This document shows positions 1 through 17,600 of a DNA stretch of 64,000 bases, in pieces (within the stretch, counting starts at the first letter, position 1; each line of letters opens with the position of its first letter). Below the pieces are notes generated by a model, which searched no databases, was not told the DNA's origin, and worked only from the letters and a program-made list of their open reading frames with translations. The translations under genes were made by a program, and so were the position numbers. Source of the stretch: Paulownia fortunei (Eukaryota > Streptophyta > Magnoliopsida > Lamiales > Paulowniaceae); NCBI GenBank assembly GCA_019321725.1, contig CM033111.1, forward strand, positions 1,178,001-1,242,000, in the 5' to 3' direction.

Positions 1-710
1 TGTACAAAGCAAAGCACTCAAGGTAATATGGCTTTGAATCTTATGAGGGATTTGCCAGTCAATCAGCTTTAAAAAACCTATTATCCGTGTAGGAAAAAAA
101 ATAATTCCACCACTGACTTTCTTTTTCCTTTTCCTTTCCCTTTCCCTTTCCCCCTGTTTGGCAAATTTTTTAACTTACAGTTCACCTGCATGTGCATGTA
201 TGAATTTGCACTGTAAGTCAAGAAGGAAAGCAGAAAATCATGAAAATGGATTTGAATTCTTGAAATAACTTGCCTTAATTTTGTTACAGGAAACATGATC
301 AGAAATTATACATCATATGACTCGGCTTTTCCATTTGGTGCAGCGACAAGATATGGTAACTCGAGTCAAAAAAAAAGAGAAGATAATCTAAGTTACCATT
401 TTTGGTATTACCATTTTTTTTTTAACATAAGCTGCCATAGCCACACACAAGTTCTCAGTTTCATCATCAAAACCAATAATAAGAAACCATGGAATGCATG
501 CGAAAAATACCCAGTTAAATTGCCATCTTATTTGTTTATACAGCCATGTGCATCAGAATGTCTATAGTAGGTTACTGAGAAAACATAAATGATCAAGAAG
601 CTACAAACTACAAAAGTGGCAAAACAATAGGGATAAAAAAAAACATGGGGTTATAATTAAGTTCAACTATTTGGGCAGAAGCCCTTTTGCACCAGCTACT
701 ACTAGTTAAG
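1..710. other. Left-edge spacer, no gene seen
   Basis: No coding similarity was recognised on either strand. Near positions 119-154 there is a polypyrimidine stretch built from short C/T-run repeats. The part nearest the next gene probably holds the 3' untranslated region and polyadenylation site of the minus-strand SMR gene. Confidence 0.5.
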
Positions 711-1028
711 TTAGGCCCCCTCAACACGGCGTATGAAAATTGTTTCCAAGTCCGGGGGATTGAAAAACTCTCTAACTCCTCCATAGTGGCATGATCTTGA
801 AGAAGCCGGTTTTCGCTTTTTCGGGGCCGGAGGGCAAGCCAATCTGCTGGAAATTCTTGATTCTACAGATGTTGGAGTTGTTGAACAATCTTCTTCAGCA
901 TCTTTTTTCTCCAGCGGTTTAGTCAAGACAGGCTTCAATGGACTTCTCAGTGCGATTCCAGAAATAACCCACTTTTCAGAATCCACAGCGCCACCATCCA
1001 TTTGATGAAGCTTTTCTGAGACACCCAT
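711..1028 (-). CDS. SMR8: SIAMESE-RELATED cyclin-dependent kinase inhibitor (SMR6/SMR8 type)
   Basis: Single-exon gene of 105 residues starting at the ATG at 1028; an in-frame TTG upstream is not a likely start. SMR proteins bind cyclin-CDK complexes in the nucleus and push cells from mitosis towards endoreduplication. Visible family marks are [15 protein letters not shown] at residues 19-33, an acidic stretch followed by CSTTPT at 48-53, the basic [10 protein letters not shown] at 65-74 (a likely nuclear localisation signal), and the C-terminal block [13 protein letters not shown] at 86-98. Length fits the family, which is usually about 85-130 residues. The choice of SMR8 rests on neighbourhood: in Arabidopsis, from memory, SMR8 (At1g10690) sits next to PRS3 and PHS1, which are also in this window. 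On sequence alone SMR6 is equally possible. Confidence 0.88.
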   Translation of the reverse strand: MGVSEKLHQMDGGAVDSEKWVISGIALRSPLKPVLTKPLEKKDAEEDCSTTPTSVESRISSRLACPPAPKKRKPASSRSCHYGGVREFFNPPDLETIFIRRVEGA

Positions 1029-2995
1029 TTTCAAAATATCAAGATTTTGAAGCGTTGTATAAATAGTATGTGCAGGAATCGAAAAAGGGATGTTTCTGTT
1101 CTTTTATGTAGGGAAGATGGAATAGATTCTTCAGAAACTTGTAGGAAAAAACTCGATGAGAAAAGGGAGAAGAGATTTGTGAAGGGAGGGACTTTGTATT
1201 TTTGGGAAAGGGAAATTTTATGCAAGGGGTACACTAGAAAGTAGGAAAAGAAAAAAAAGGGCTTTAAATGAAAGGAGGAAGAGTAATTGTGAATATTGTT
1301 TGTGTTTTATAGTGCTTGTGAAAGACTATGCATAATTAGGATAGAAAGAAAGAACCCGAGGAAATCGTGACCTAAGCAAGGAGTAGATTAAAGGCTAGGG
1401 AAAAGAAGAAAGGATTGAGCCCGTGAGAATTCCTGACGGGGGGAAGCAGAGTAAATATAGACACTATTGACTTTGATTCCTGGCGCCAATTTCTTTCATT
1501 TCAGCCGTCAATTGTTTTGCTTTCCATCTTTGTCCTCACTGTTGCGAAGATTTTCTCATAAGTCCTTGATGGTCTTAGAGAAATTGGACTTAAAATTCTC
1601 CAGAGCTATTTTCTGCATAATTTTATGAGTTTAAGAGGGATTATTTTGGCACTCCAAAGTCCAAAATCTCGAAATATTCTACGTTGTTTGAGCCATCCAC
1701 CTATCTGCTTGCTCTTTGTATGTATTGACATTAATATAAACATTGAAATCTAAACAACTAACCATTGATATATCTATACTAGCTTCTTTCTTCGTCTCAA
1801 AATGAATCGCTTGACCTTTGCGTTGTTGTGGTGTTAAAATTAATAGCATGAATGAGTCATGCATACAGCCTGTGATGCTTTTCTCCAGACACCAATTTTT
1901 GAATGTTCAAACGTAATAATAGTAGTAGAACATACGAGAAAAAAATGGGAGAAAGTTTTCCACCGCATATCCACAAAAAGCAGGGGGATCTATATTCCCC
2001 CATTGATGCTGTTTCTCAAATGAAGCAATTTATCCAGACAAGCTAACCAAAGAATAAAGAGCAAATCTTGAGGGTCTTCTTTTAAACTATTCATTTTTTA
2101 GTAGGGTAGTTCTCCTGCTTTTAGCTATGATATAGTTCCACTCACTGTGGATAGTGAACTAACCATTCATCTGGAAAAAAAAAAATGAAGGGCATTGGTA
2201 AAATCTGTTGATTTTAGATTCTGGATTTACTTGTGTAAGTTCAAGGCTGTAAAACCCCTTTCTCAGGAACATATAATTAGAAAGTGGTTGAGCCCATAAA
2301 TGATGGATACAGTACTGTTGCTGCATTTGCTCCACTCATGGTAATGGCAGACTTCTAGATACAAGTCTTTCCAAGTAAGAGGAATCGCTAAATATGGATC
2401 TCATTTTCAAGCTTGACTCAAAGGCAAAAACAAATATAATTTGAATGCATTTAAAATTTGGATAATTTTAGCTCATAATGTTTTTTACATGAAATCTGTC
2501 TGCAGCCTGATGAAGTAATTTTATTTAATGGTTTTTCCCGATAATTTAAAAAACGTATAGAAGAAAGTAAATTATCTCATGCATCACATACTGAGTCTTG
2601 CCTTCTTGGAGTTGGTAGAAGAGACGCATTTTCACTCAATTCAAGTTGAAAAGAAAATCAGGGATTGCTTTTATGTGACCAGACTGGAGGAAAGGGCAGC
2701 TGTGAAAGACTACAAAGTAGATTTCTCCACTTCTCAAGGTGTCAATAAAAGAGCAAAATTTAGGTAACATTTTCCAGTATTGATTCACAGACAGTCAGAA
2801 GGATGTGGAAAGTAACTAATAGGAGTACAGAGAATACGACAATATATTTAATATCTTAAGCATAAGGTAACTGTAGGAGTCACATCTGAACAAAGATGAG
2901 ACAGATTAAAGTAGCATGTGATAAAGTTTTGGAACATGTTAAGTAAATCCAAGTTTGTGAAGGCAATATTATAGAAATAAATGTTTCACCATTTT
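1029..2995. other. Spacer between SMR and GGAT
   Basis: About 2 kb of AT-rich sequence with no recognised coding region. It should contain the SMR promoter (right of 1028) and the 3' untranslated region of the aminotransferase gene (left of 2996). A 62-residue open frame at 2579-2767 on the plus strand resembles nothing I know and is probably chance. Confidence 0.5.
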
Positions 2996-8078
<5,083 letters not shown>

Positions 8079-8368
8079 GATTAAGTATGTATTCTCCTAA
8101 CTTTGGGTGTGATCCAAATAGTGGTGCCAATTACAAGATGTAGGAGACCTAATTTGCTCCCCACCTGAGAATTATCAAAGAATTTATTTATCAAGTCAGA
8201 GATTCATGACTGTGTTTGGATTCAAAGATTTGGGATCCAGGAATTTCGTATCCATAATAATAAATCCATTGCATTTGTGTGGATAATTTCAAGTTGACAT
8301 GGATTCCAAATTCTTCAGAAATCATTTTGCTCTTTGAAATCCTTTGAGCAAAACCTTTTCTCAAATCA

Positions 8369-8482
8369 AATCCTTCAATTCAAATGCAACCTAACAATGA
8401 TTCAATAGCGATAGAGAATGACAAAAATCCTTCAATTCAAATGCAACCTAACAATGATTTAATAGTGACAAAGAACGACAAA
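8369..8482. repeat. 57-bp tandem duplication upstream of GGAT
   Basis: Two adjacent copies of an AT-rich unit containing the word TTCAATTCAAATGCAACC start about 57 bases apart (around 8371 and 8428), with a few substitutions between them. They lie about 300 bases upstream of the GGAT start codon, in its probable promoter or 5' untranslated region. Confidence 0.75.
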
Positions 8483-11257
8483 AACAAAATCCTATTCATA
8501 AAACATTAAATTCCAAAGAAAGCCAGTTTGCATCACTGAAATTGTTACCCATAATTCAGTGGTTAAGACATCAAGGGACAAATGACTATTACCCAAGAAA
8601 TTAATATCAGACTGCAAACAAAGAAATGATTCACCAACAATACACATATGTCAACAAATAAAACAAAGTAACCAAAAGCAAAATCCTGGTGGGGGATGAT
8701 TTTGGTTGGGAGTATCAAGCGTGGAGCATGTGTTTGCATTACAGAAGATAAAGGTCATGAATGCATGCGGTGGCACAAACGTCCAAACAAAAGTCAGCAT
8801 TCTTAAATCAGGACTAAGACCGAAAGAATTTCCACCAAGATTGAACAAGAATGCGTGTCTAGTCAATTCATGAGCATTAAAATCAACAAGTTTCAAAAGA
8901 AATGAGCTTTTCCTCTAATAAATTGCTAAAATCATGCCATTCCACCAGGAGTTGATCAAAATGTGTAGACGAACAGAGCAATACCCTGAGAATTTGAAAA
9001 GCAAAAGGCTAATGATCACTAGAAAAAGCACAAGAACTCAGTCATCATGTTCTAGGCAAAACCCAAAAACCATTTCACAGAATCACAACAGAAAAAAAGA
9101 AACTACAAATAAGCCATCGAGAAAATGAGGAAAAGAATCAATCTTTCAACGCAACCGAGACAAATTCCCCAGATGGACAACCACCAATCATACTACCTGC
9201 CATCACAAAAACATTTTTCTTGGTGGGTTTCTCTAAGATTATTTACAGTTAAAGGTGCTACCTTGGAAGCTTACTTGTGACTCAGAGTGGCCTCTGCTTA
9301 AGTGCGCTCTGTTTCAGTTCAAAAGCCTACTCACTGCACAAGTTGGTAAAATGTTGTTTCTGTTTGTATATTTCACTTATAAATATTCTTGTTTTTTGAA
9401 AAAATTTCAAGGACAAAGGGGATATTATATTTATGGATAGGTGGCAATGTGGGAAGACACAAATTCTAAGGCAACACCACAGCCACTGAAGTGAAGAGGG
9501 GGCTGGATGGATGTAATACAATTTTTGGGCCGTATTTGGAGTTTAGGATAAAGCAATTCAGAGAAGAGTGGTTCAGCCTCAAAATGCATTAGTATTTTTT
9601 CCTTGCCGTAGATGTTAGTGGATCAAAATGCATTAGTATTCTTCCTTTTGGATATACTTTGTGATTGTATTTAATATTTTTAGTCATTAATGAACATTGT
9701 GTGGATATTGTCCATATATTGGTGTAATTAGAATATACTAGCAGTAAAGTTCTAAAATGTGTAAAAAATATATATTAATCCTATGATTTTGAGCATAAGA
9801 ATCTACAAAATGAATTATTAAATTGGATTTAGAAAGTAAAATAAGACATTTTTTCAGGGAAAGTTCAGTTTTTCAATTACTTCACTAGCTAAATTTTCTA
9901 TCCATATCTAATTTATTTATGCTTTTAAGAAAACGTTTGTTGAATCTATGAGTTCTCAAATCAAATATTTTGGTGGGGCTTATAAGATATTAGAAATTAT
10001 TTTTAAAATGAATTCTTAATATAAGATTATAGAACTTACAAGATGTTGATAATGACAAATTTTGTTATTTATATGTTCATAATAAAAAAATTAGTTAAGA
10101 TTTTAAAATTAAATTAGATTCTCCTAACTTATTTTAAGTAGTTATATAATAACAAACATCTTATTTTTAGAGTTTATAAACTCCTATTTGACAAAAACTT
10201 TATATCTTAAAAACTCTCAATTTTTTTATAAATATTTAAAAAATATATTTAAACTCAATCAAACACCCTTTTTAGTATATATGAAGACATTATACAGCAT
10301 TCAATATCTAATTTTTTTAAAAATGAAAATCAGATTGTAGTAACAATACTATTCACAAACAAGACTGTCCTCCAAAAGTTTTTTTATTTAAAAAAAAGAA
10401 AGAAGAACTTGACGCCAACTAATACAGAACACGAGTAAGTAACATAAAATTGAAAACAACTGGAAATCAACACCACTAACACATGTAAACAACTATTAGA
10501 ATGACTAAAACAACATCCAATTAGCCCATTGTTCATAATTCAACGTTGGAATAATTGATTTCAATATGAAACAATCACTATACTACCAATCCTTCGACTG
10601 GTGGGGGTTCGACTGAAGATCCATTTTAGTATGAAACAATCATTGTACTATTGAGTATCCTGCAATTTATTCCTCCTAATCGGACAGATATTTAGAAGTT
10701 GTAGATGTTTAATTATTTCATATTGATTAACTCAACCGAGAATGGATTTCATTTCATATAGATTAACTCAACAGAGAATGAAAATCCGGAGTTGGATTTT
10801 TGAAATGAAATGAGTCATTTTTGAGTCACTTGATTTAAATTATTCCATGTTTTATAACATAGTTTATTTGTTTAACGCAAAAAAAAAAAAAAAAACTTCT
10901 TGAATACCTGATAAAGAAAATGTTTAGTTAATTTCATCCGTCTAACTAAAAAATCCTTTCTTCTTCTTAAAAAAAAAACGTCAACTCCTCCATCAGAAAC
11001 CACAAAAAAAAAAAATGATATTTACTCAACTTCTTGGATTAGCTTCACACTGGCATTCAGTTAATTTAATCAATATAAACTTCAAATAAAGATTTCAGAG
11101 TCAAACCGACATGTAAAACAATCATTAAAACATTGCTTAGTCAACTCAATTGATCAATGTTCACACTATCCACTCGGCCTGTTTCAGCTTCATACCATGA
11201 AAAACACACACCCTCTTGAACCTGATACATTCTGGAGAAAAGGGTCAGATTCCTCCC

Positions 11258-11267
11258 TATTTATAGC
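11258..11267 (+). promoter_or_regulatory. TATA box of the small secreted-protein gene
   Basis: CTATTTATAG lies about 60 bases before the ATG at 11,328, a normal plant spacing with a short 5' leader. It supports 11,328 as the real start rather than later non-ATG frames. Confidence 0.5.
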
Positions 11268-11327
11268 CTGGATTTCTGTATTATGTGCACCAAAATAGAC
11301 ACACCTGTAAATCTCCAGGATTCTGCA

Positions 11328-11720
11328 ATGGCTAACATCAGGCCGGCACGGTTACTGGCATCAATCTTGATTGCATTTTTTATACTTGATTGTTTCCCTG
11401 TTATTTCAGCCTCTGTCCCTCTAGGTAAATTTCTCTGATTTGTGTCAAAAACTTGAACACTGAGTCGAAGATTTGTAGATGTAACAGTGTTATTCTTATC
11501 TTTCTTCTCTTTTCTTTTCTTAATTGTTTTTGATTGTGCCAAAGGTCAGGAGAGAATTGGATCATCATGGTTTTGTGGAGGCAAATCCAGGAAACTATAT
11601 AGTGATTGCTGGAAGACTGTGAAATATTTTAAAGGGCCGGGCGCAGCCTCTGTGAGCCTGAGACAGGTGGCTGGCACCCCGCCACCACCACAACACAGCC
11701 AACCGCCGCCACGGAAGTGA
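11328..11720 (+). CDS. Putative small secreted protein, proline-rich C terminus
   Basis: I do not recognise this family. Two exons, 11,328-11,424 and 11,545-11,720, join in phase across a clear GT donor (CTAG/GTAAAT) and an AG acceptor (CAAAG/GTCAGG), giving 90 residues. Residues 1-28 look like a signal peptide: a basic start (MANIRPAR), a hydrophobic core LLASILIAFFILDCF, and a likely cleavage after VISAS. The mature part has two Cys (WFCGG and SDCWK), a basic middle, and a proline-rich tail PPPPQHSQPPPRK. A proline-rich processed tail behind a signal peptide recalls hydroxyproline-rich peptide precursors, but no known peptide hormone motif (CLE, CEP, PIP, RGF, PSY, IDA) is evident. The unspliced second-exon frame has only a GTG at its start, which favours the spliced model. 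Expression is not shown, so it remains a prediction. Confidence 0.5.
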
Positions 11721-12297
11721 ACCTTGGTGGAAGAAGGCATGTGGATTTCAAGCCCCAACAATTGCTCTACAAGAAGCACCCTTTCCTTGTAAATTACCAG
11801 ATGCCCATTTTCTTGGGATTCTTGTATTACTACTCATTTGCCCAGCTGTTTGTTGAGTTCCAATTGTATTGTACCCTAAAAATTGTGTATGTACAGGGGG
11901 GTTTTGGATTATTGAAATCTTATTTATAATTATTTTCTCTCTCACAGAAGTCATTTAAAATATTTTTCTTAAATTCTACCATTAAATTCAAATACTTTTC
12001 TAGATTATGATATATTTTTATTGGTATTAAACACAACTAATTTTCAAAATTTCAAAGTAGTGAGATTAATTCGATCGCTTGATATTATATATATAACTTA
12101 TATATAATGTGTATATATTGCCCGACCGAAGTAATTAATTAATTAAATAAGTCTTAATTAATTTATATAATAATAATTGAATTAATTGATGTAATATAAT
12201 TAATAGTGCGAAATTATTTTTAAACTTAAGAATAGGTCTAGGAATTAGAAGATGATAGACTCATTTAGATGGGAAAAAGTGGGAGTATAAATTAATG

Positions 12298-12722
12298 TTG
12301 TCAAAATCAGATCGGATCGATTGGTTTAATCAGAAATCAGAGGCCGATTCGGTCCGATCCGATTCGATTAGGCCCAAAAATCATTTTGACCGATTTGACC
12401 AATCAAAATCAGTCAACAACCGATCAAATCGGTCAAAACCGCCCAAAACTGGTCAAAATCGGTTTGATCGGTTTTAATATATATATTTTTTATTTTTAAA
12501 TTTTATAAAAATTTAAATTTAATATTTTGTTATATTTATGTGATTATTTGAATTTTGTGTTTTGCTATATGTGTTTTTATGTAACTATTTATTTATTTTT
12601 TATATTTAAAATGTATTACATAATAATTAATCTATTATATTATTATTTTACATAATAAAATAATAAAATATAATTAATTTTTATTAAATCGATCCGACCG
12701 ATTGAACCGCTAATTTTAACAA
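12298..12722. mobile_element. AT-rich foldback/MITE-like repeat with GATCGG-rich ends
   Basis: The left end (from 12,298, TTGTCAAAATCAGATCGGAT) and the reverse complement of the right end (from about 12,722, TTGTTAAAATTAGCGG) are imperfect inverted repeats, both rich in GATCGGTTTGA-like words. The centre is almost pure A and T. No clean target-site duplication was found, so the limits are approximate and the class is unknown. An open frame across the left arm is low-complexity and is not a gene. Confidence 0.45.
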
Positions 12723-14017
12723 AATTGATTTGATTATCGGTTCGATTATAAAAATATTGATATAAATACTCTCTGAGGGCTAATTTTGAGACACTTTAGT
12801 GTGTCAATTTTTGCGCCCCCAAAAAAGAAAACATGTTCCCTATTTTGTATTTTATTTTATTATTTTATTTTATATCTTTAAATACAAGTAATCACTTTCT
12901 TCCAAAACATCCAAATAATTAGAAATTATTGGGTCAAGTTTATGGATATTATGTGGATATCTAATATGTAAATGAGATACCTTGGGAGTTTTTTCGGGCG
13001 AATCAATTTCATCAAACAAAAGGAATAGTATTGTTTCGATTCACTCAAAAAAATTCTAATTAGCAACTGGAATTAATTAGATAGGGTCTTGGACTATCTA
13101 ATTAACTCTGTAACTCCAATTTTAACACCATAAGGTAGATAACTATTTAAATCCTATTAAAGTCTTCTACAACTACAATCAGCCAAAAGCTTTCACACTT
13201 TCTTCCATATAAAATTAGTTTTGCATAATAGATCATAGTAACAAAATACGTAAAATCAAATAATTATTATTAATATTTTTAAAAAATGTAAAAATCTCAA
13301 TGCAACCCGTGTTCCAGAACTCATGCAATTGGTGCCATCATGAGCGGATCTTAGGAGTTTTCAGTTGGGGATTTGTTCCCTTGTAATTATCTTTGCCTCA
13401 ATCACCCCTTACTCTATTTCTTAGACAAATAATTGAGATGGTTTAGCTATTATTTTTGAAGAAAATAGTGCCCTCATCTCAACTATTGCCTCTTTTCTTT
13501 ACGCTTTTGTGGGATATGGAAAGAGCTTTGAATTATGTAAAGTGAATTAGGAGTCGATGAGAGAGGAAAATTAGCCAACCTTTAATCGGTTGCCGATTTC
13601 CTTTCTCTACAACTAATCTCTCTTTCCCTCCTAAAAAAGTAGGATTTAGAATAGACGGCTAGGCTACTCCGATCGGTGATTTTCTTTCGAGATACTGCTA
13701 CTGTTGATGCTGCTGTTTTTCGGTGTTAGATCTCTCCACTTCTGGAAATGATGGTGAATTCATAACTTCACTAATTTATGATTCCTCACAAAAAAATCCT
13801 TTTTGGAGCTAATGGTTTTTTTTTTTTTTTTGAAAAAGGATTACGAGTTTTCTTTCCTACATGATATTTCTTGATCTAATGTAGCTCTTGTACAACACCA
13901 GTTTCATTTTCTTTCTCTGCGGGGTTTAAGATTGGCAGCGTAGAGTTGGATAGAAAGGGGAAAATTGGCTGAACTTGAGTTGAATGAGGTATAAATAAGG
14001 TAGCGTGTGATGATGAG

Positions 14018-14213
14018 CAATGACGGAGTCGAAAAAATAGAGGTCGGGTAAAATTTATTTATTTATAAATAAAAAATAAAAAATATTTTTAATTTTTTAA
14101 AAAGAAAAATTTTAAAATTTAATAATTATATAGAAATTTTATATTAATTTAAAAAATTAATAGAGTTGAGTTGAGGCCGCCGGCGGCGGCGGTCTCCTTT
14201 GGCTCCGCCACTG
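14018..14213. mobile_element. hAT-type MITE with perfect 8-bp target-site duplication
   Basis: A 196-bp element flanked by ATGATGAG on both sides (14,010-14,017 and 14,214-14,221). Its termini are inverted repeats: CAATGACGGAGTCGAAA on the left, and CAGTGGCGGAGCCAAAG when the right end is reverse-complemented. An 8-bp duplication is characteristic of the hAT superfamily. The interior is AT-rich except for a (CGG)n-like stretch near 14,177-14,192. It has no coding capacity and is therefore non-autonomous. Confidence 0.85.
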
Positions 14214-14695
14214 ATGATGAGAATGATGGATTGGAAAGAAAAAGGGGTGTGGTTGGTCGGAGAGTGTGAAAGGGAAGGGTTGGGAATGGGAAAGGGGTAT
14301 TTTGGTCAAGTAATAAAAAAAAAGTTGGGGCTGGAGCGCCGACTAAAATAAATCCCCTATATTTATAGCTTCAAAATGGCTATTTTGTAGCAAGTTTGGT
14401 AAGAGATGACGACATTGAAATTGATTGGATTTGGATTTGTAAATTCGATTTTAGATGTCTGAAAATTTGACAAGAAAATTACTAGATTAGGGAATTCCTA
14501 CGTTAAATGTTAAGGTTTGGATTTTTAATTATGGATGAAATTATAAAATCAAGATGCAATTCCCACGTACTCTCAAATACAATTTCCAAATTCTACTTTG
14601 AATTGATTCCAAACATAGTATAAAACCCCGAAAGCCGCAAACTGACTCCAACGACTTCCCTTTTCTCGCGGCGGACGCCACCGTACACCACCCCA

Positions 14696-17600
14696 ATGTC
14701 AGCCATTACACCACCCCAACCCCTCCCTTCATCCTTCTCCAAAACACCCAACAAAACCCGAAACCCCATTTCCATCCACTCCAGGAACAGGATTCAATGC
14801 GAGCTCAAGAATTCTCCTCCTCAGAAGTGGACCATTGACTGCGTATCTTCAACCGACCCGATTCACATCATTCTTAAACCCCCAAATTCAACCCCAATGG
14901 CTTCATCTCTGAATTCTTCACTCAAGAATTCAAAAAGGGTTTGTCTTTTTTACTGCTCTGAAATGAAGGATCTCGCTGAAAGAATTGCTTCTGAATCCGA
15001 CGCCATTGAGCTTCGTAGCATTAGTTGGAGGTACATTTAGTCAGTTTATGGGGAAAATGAATTCTTTTCGCGTTTTCTCATAAGTGTTTTAGCATGTGTT
15101 GTGAAATGGGATCATGCTTTCTTTGATGGTCGAATACATGGTAAATTTTGAATATTTCAATTAAAAAATGAATGCTTGTTTGCTCGATGATAATTGAGTC
15201 AAATTCAGGTAATGCTTTTAAGTAAAGAAAAATAAGAGTCATATAGTATTAAACTTATATCCTGCATGGGAATTGGACTCAGGAATGGACATGTAAATAA
15301 TCTGGACATAGAATTTCTTATTTTACAAAGGATCTTGTAGTTATGGGTGAACAAGAGAACAGGGGAATATCCGCAAAAGGAAGAACTTCAACCTTTATTT
15401 TACTTCAACTTTCCCTTATTATTTACTAGTTTTAACTGTGTCAGTTTTGTTTTAGATAAGAGAAAGGGTGAATTTTTTTTTGCCTTTTTGATAGTGATCT
15501 TCTTCTGTTTTTCTCAATTAACCTAGAAATTAGATGGAGAGTGATGACTGATTTGAGAAAATCAGACAACTTATCTGTCCATGGAACCAAGTTCTATTGA
15601 CTGACAATATACTTTCCGGGATTTCAGAGAAATTACTGGCAACCTAGAAGCTAATGCAGTTAAAGAAAGTAGATGTTGCTTATCTTATTAACGACAGTAT
15701 GTGGAGCAAGATTATTCACAGAATTCTTTTCTATTCCTTTTCCCCCAATCCAATATCTAAATGAGCCATGTGATCAGTAGTGTATAGATTGGCTTATTTG
15801 ATAATTTTAATCAATTAGGACATTTGAAGATGGATTTCCCAACTTGTTTATATCCAATGCGCAAGGAGTTCGTGGACAACATGTAGCTTTCCTTGCTTCA
15901 TTCAGCTCTCCTGGAGTTATTTTTGAGCAATTGTCCATCATCTATGCTCTGCCAAAGCTCTTTGTCTCATCCTTCACACTTGTCCTGCCATTTTTCCCTA
16001 CGGGCACTTCTGAACGTATGGAAGACGAAGGAGACGTTGCCACAGCATTCACACTCGCCAGGATCTTGTCTAATATCCCAATATGTAGGGGTGGACCCAC
16101 AAGTTTAGTAATTTTCGATATCCATGCCTTACAGGTGGGTACGTAAATGCTTTTGTGGTGAGCGCTTCATGCTGTTCATGTTTCAACTTCTTTCTTCAAC
16201 CTTTTCTTTTATATTTTATTTGAGCTTAGTGTAACCATTCCACTTTCTCTTCATCTCGCAGGAGAGATTTTACTTTGGTGATAATGTTTTACCATGCTTT
16301 GAAAGTGGTATACCGCTTCTCTTAAATAGGCTACAACAGCTCCCTGACTCTGACAATGTAATATTTATTCTTGTTTTGTTGGATCAAGTCAAGCTTCCCA
16401 TCTCTTTTCCAGTAGCTTATGCACAAAATGGTTTCAATATAATTAATGCTCTCAGGAAATTGGGAGTTACTATTGACATTATGTATGATGTTATGAAACT
16501 TAGAATTATAATTATTTTTTTCTTGTCCTAGGGCTTTATAAAAGCTGACTCTGCAGTGAAATGACAAATTCACTAATATATGGATGTGTTGTTATTTGTG
16601 TTTAAAAAAAAAAATGTGTGAAACTATGCCTTTTGTGGGACTTTTTCTTCTTATTCTTATTCTTCTTCTTCTGTTTTGTTTTCTTTTCACACTTAATTGT
16701 GTGACATACATTGTTTTTGTGAGATTTCTTTTGCTCCGGGTTTTTACCCATAATCTGCATTGATGGCAAGTGAACTGATTTTGTTAGATATAGATTTTGT
16801 GAACCCTGTGACCACCTATAAGAGATGAAATCAAGTGGTCTAATTTCATTTCAAAAATTTGCCAATTCCACTTTCCTCTGTCCAGATAACAATAGCCTTT
16901 CCTGATGATGGTGCATGGAAACGGTTTCACAAGCAGCTACAGCACTTCCCAATGGTACTACTCTTTCAGTGACATAGATTATCCATAAGTTGTTGACAAT
17001 TATTAATTATTCATTTCAATTTAAATATTGCCATATTGTAAATTCTTGTACATGCACAGGCTGCATCATGTGCTTTGAAAATTACTGTACATATAAGTTG
17101 TAGTCGCCTAAATGCTCTGCATATTTTTTTATTGTCCCTTGGGGGGCAACATTTCCTTTGTCACCATTTTATGGTGTATGTGAAGGTTTGGGATATAAAG
17201 CATCAGTAAAAAGTGATAGTGCAGTTGAGTTTGTGGCCATTTGTTTGCTTAAACCTTGTGTAGTTTGTTTATATTTGCTGTTAATTGCACATTAATGTGT
17301 TTGTCCTCAGCATTTGTCAGGCTACACTGACATAATGGAGCTTATAATGATAAAAGCATGGTAAGATGTTTGTATATGTCATGATTTGGCTGGTATATGT
17401 GACAGAATTATCATAGAGCATTAAACTGTGGACATAATGCCGTTGTGCTACAAATAAGTACTTGAACATAATAACAGGCCTTACTGATCAGAAATCAACT
17501 CGAGGGGATGCATGATGGTGCGTCATGTCGTTCCTGGAATGTCCAGCATACAGCTGGATTCTGTTTGTTCCCACGATTCTGAGCGGACTGTGCTTTTGTT

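Larger units (their letters stand above)
8079..11327. other. Spacer between GGAT and the small secreted-protein gene
   Basis: AT-rich spacer with no recognised gene. It begins with the probable 5' leader of GGAT and contains the 57-bp duplication. From about 9,700 to 11,000 it is very AT-rich with many homopolymer A runs. The right end is the promoter of the plus-strand gene at 11,328. Confidence 0.5.
11721..14695. other. Repeat-bearing spacer before the PRS gene
   Basis: AT-rich spacer. It contains a foldback-like AT-rich element at about 12,298-12,722 and a clear hAT-type MITE at 14,018-14,213. The last few hundred bases are the presumed PRS promoter. No gene is recognised. Confidence 0.5.

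Noticed and set aside
12295..12477. A 60-residue open frame rich in Asp, Arg, Phe and Ser
   Set aside because: It is the translation of GATCGG-type repeats in a foldback element; composition is low-complexity and there is no family match.
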